DNA from: Thiothrix sp. | GTDB taxonomy: Bacteria > Pseudomonadota > Gammaproteobacteria > Thiotrichales > Thiotrichaceae | DNA: 8,230 nucleotides | Reading direction: 5' to 3' | Assembly (NCBI GenBank): GCA_011375245.1 | Contig: DRMA01000109.1 | Coordinates: 1-8,230, forward strand | Part shown: piece after piece, positions 7,052 through 8,230 of the stretch | Layout: the number at the start of each line of letters is the position of its first letter | Numbering within the stretch: position 1 is the stretch's first letter | The notes under the pieces: generated by a model | The model's input: only the letters and a program-made list of their open reading frames with translations | What the model was told of the DNA's origin: nothing | Databases searched by the model: none | Translations under genes and position numbers: made by a program

Positions 7052-7058
7052 TTTCCTC
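7052..7058 (-). promoter_or_regulatory. ribosome binding site of the cytochrome gene
   Basis: GAGGAAA on the minus strand lies five bases before the ATG at 7046. It is much stronger than the sites of the two downstream genes, which rely on overlap, so it probably sets translation of the operon. Confidence 0.6.
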
Positions 7059-7092
7059 GTTATGTTCTATTATTTACGGTTATTTATTACCC

Positions 7093-7161
7093 TATTGGTA
7101 TTTATTTAACCGCAGTGTTTAAACAACGTGAGTTTAGCGTGGTTTCAGGGCAATACCAATA
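7093..7161. repeat. inverted repeat in the cytochrome-operon leader
   Basis: TATTGGTATT (7093-7102) and AATACCAATA (7152-7161) are exact reverse complements with 49 bases between them. The right arm overlaps a possible -35 element of the cytochrome operon. This could be a two-site operator or a remnant repeat. The wide spacing makes a terminator unlikely. Confidence 0.4.
7131..7159 (-). promoter_or_regulatory. possible promoter of the cytochrome-RND operon
   Basis: On the minus strand TTGGTA (7159-7154) is followed after 17 bases by TAAACT (7136-7131), each 4/6 to sigma-70 consensus, about 85 bases before the ATG at 7046. A weaker alternative is TTGTTT (7126-7121) with TAAATA (7104-7099). 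The operon needs a promoter between 7047 and the upstream gene unless it is read through from it. Confidence 0.25.
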
Positions 7162-7168
7162 AATATGC

Positions 7169-7969
7169 TTAATCACTGGACTCATTGTTGACTAAAAAAT
7201 TATAGCTAAGAGATAATAGTCCTATTTCAATTACCCCAACAATTAACCAAAGCGCTTCTTGCAATAGATTAAATAAAATTGAGTCATATGTTGGTAGTAG
7301 GCTAAAAATAATATCTATTATGAAAGGTAAGAATCCGATTAATAAGGTTAGCCTCCACCCGTTGTTTGAAGAAAGCTCCCAAGACCATGTAAGACTTTTT
7401 CCGTGAATGCCTATGGCGGACGAAGGTAATACTAATGACCACCTAGATGCTATATAGTAAATGGGGATATTAAATAGAATCATTACAGCAAAAAAAACAA
7501 ACTGATTTTCAAAAAATATTTCATATGAAGATAACATAAATGGTATGAGTATGAACGTAAAAGGGATGCTAACAAGGAATGTACATAAACCAATGAATAT
7601 CAACCAGCCAATATACTTTATCTCATTACCTGTCCAGGTAAATAAGTTTGATTCTTCGACAATATTACTTTCCAGTAAAAATATTCGGTGGCAACCTACT
7701 ATCGCCATAACAAGCGATAGAAGAAATAAAATATCCATAACAATGCTAAATACTTGTATGGCATCCCATTCAGTATTTGAGAAAAAATGACTAAGTGTTA
7801 AAGAGAACCAGTCAATACCTGCAATATTTGGAAAAAAATAATTGAGTGTTAAGAGTAACCCTCCAGTAATAATTAGTGGCAAACCAACCTTGAGTAACAT
7901 TCGATAATGTTTATATGGGAAAGATAGAGCTTCTAAAAATGTAGCTGTTATTGGGAGATTATTATTCAA
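7169..7969 (-). CDS. six-helix membrane protein of unknown function
   Basis: This 266-residue hydrophobic protein has about six membrane segments (about 25-45, 71-92, 118-145, 155-175, 207-226 and 236-256). The segment YYIASRWSLVLPSSAIG (171-187), with SLTWSWELSSNNGWRL after it (192-207), resembles a class of uncharacterised bacterial membrane proteins with RWSLVLP..A and NGWRL patterns, broadly like the YciC/UPF0259 type; that link is by memory and weak. The start is TTG at 7969, supported by AAGGA at 7979-7983 with nine bases of spacing. An in-frame TAA at 7984-7982 rules out any longer form, and the next in-frame ATG is residue 24. Six 60-base rows counted by eye average about 31% GC against about 47% in four rows of the RND gene, which suggests separate origin or relaxed selection. 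It is separated from the cytochrome gene by 122 bases, so co-transcription is uncertain. Confidence 0.72.
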   Translation of the reverse strand: MNNNLPITATFLEALSFPYKHYRMLLKVGLPLIITGGLLLTLNYFFPNIAGIDWFSLTLSHFFSNTEWDAIQVFSIVMDILFLLSLVMAIVGCHRIFLLESNIVEESNLFTWTGNEIKYIGWLIFIGLCTFLVSIPFTFILIPFMLSSYEIFFENQFVFFAVMILFNIPIYYIASRWSLVLPSSAIGIHGKSLTWSWELSSNNGWRLTLLIGFLPFIIDIIFSLLPTYDSILFNLLQEALWLIVGVIEIGLLSLSYNFLVNNESSD

Positions 7970-8031
7970 TTTGATGATTCCTTAATAGTGTTAATGTCCG
8001 TATTAAAATAGGATACATTGAGATAATGTAG

Positions 8032-8229
8032 GTTGACTATCCCTATTCAGGTAAGTGGCGATATAAGCGTTTAAATGGCTTATCAGCAGGCTCAGGCTTT
8101 GAAGACGTTTATCACCTAAATCGTCGATTTCTGCATGAAAAACGGGTTATTCGGATTTCGGATGATGTCCACAAAAATTACCACCTGTATTTTCTCGTTC
8201 CACATAGGCATGGGAATAAGGGCTTTTGA
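8032..8229 (+). pseudogene. open stretch without start codon, probable debris
   Basis: The 65 codons after the TAG at 8029-8031 read openly to TGA at 8227-8229, with protein-like composition (for example YSGKWRYKRLNGLSAGSGFE and DVYHLNRRFLHEKRVIRISD). No ATG, GTG or TTG occurs in frame, and its last dozen residues come from the dispersed hairpin repeat at 8189-8220. I do not recognise the family. The opposite strand also has an open stretch (8146-8003) containing HAEIDDLGDKRL, which recalls the DLGDKRL segment near the start of IS4-type transposases. That is equally weak and may be chance. Together, 7970-8230 holds no intact gene. Confidence 0.3.
8189..8220 (-). repeat. diverged copy of the dispersed hairpin repeat
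   Basis: Read on the minus strand this stretch begins with TTCCCATGC and ends with GGAACGAGAAAAT. It shares 10 bases (ATTCCCATGC) with 1892-1901 and 13 bases (GGAACGAGAAAAT) with the flank after 2025. The loop is changed, and the hairpin is imperfect. It is the same family as the interrupted repeat between the convergent genes, in the opposite orientation. Confidence 0.55.
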
Positions 8230-8230
8230 G

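Overview
The window reads as chromosomal DNA from a moderately AT-rich Gram-negative bacterium, most likely a gammaproteobacterium. The evidence is an inner-membrane RND pump with its periplasmic adaptor, a membrane-anchored c-type cytochrome, Ter-family proteins, and short dispersed hairpin repeats (CTCGTTCCCATG.. and GTAGGTCGGGTTA..). As I recall, such repeats are common in environmental gammaproteobacteria such as the sulphur-oxidising Thiotrichales. The genus-level placement is inference, and nothing here proves it.

Left part (1-1822, + strand): a compact three-gene Ter cluster. It holds a TerD/TerE-type protein, a TerZ/TerX-type TerD-domain protein and a TerB-like protein, closely spaced and in one direction behind a 134-base AT-rich leader. 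TerC, TerA and TerY-type partners are not in the window.

Middle junction (1823-2050): the Ter genes and the RND operon converge here. The 228 bases between them hold nested repeats and no gene. Two hairpins in tandem share the same CTGGAG loop. The loop of the second is split by a 108-base MITE-like element with 16-base perfect terminal inverted repeats and a 6-base target duplication. That element carries another 13-bp-stem palindrome.

Right-centre (2051-7046, - strand): a three-gene operon, read from 7046 down to 2051. It encodes a small membrane-anchored cytochrome c (CIACH haem motif), a periplasmic adaptor (HlyD/AcrA type) and an HAE1-like RND permease of 1032 residues. Both junctions are 4-base ATGA overlaps, so the cytochrome and the pump are probably made together. 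No outer-membrane factor is encoded in the window. Two acidic proton-relay residues of the permease are present, but the position of the AcrB lysine is Asn.

Right end (7047-8230): a 122-base intergenic region with an inverted repeat, then a very AT-rich gene on the - strand for a six-helix membrane protein of unknown function that starts with TTG. The last 260 bases hold no intact gene. They contain an open stretch without a start codon, possibly gene or transposase debris, ending in another copy of the CTCGTTCC hairpin repeat.

No tRNA, rRNA, CRISPR array or intact transposase was seen. The strongest leads are the cytochrome-adaptor-RND operon and the nested MITE-in-hairpin structure.
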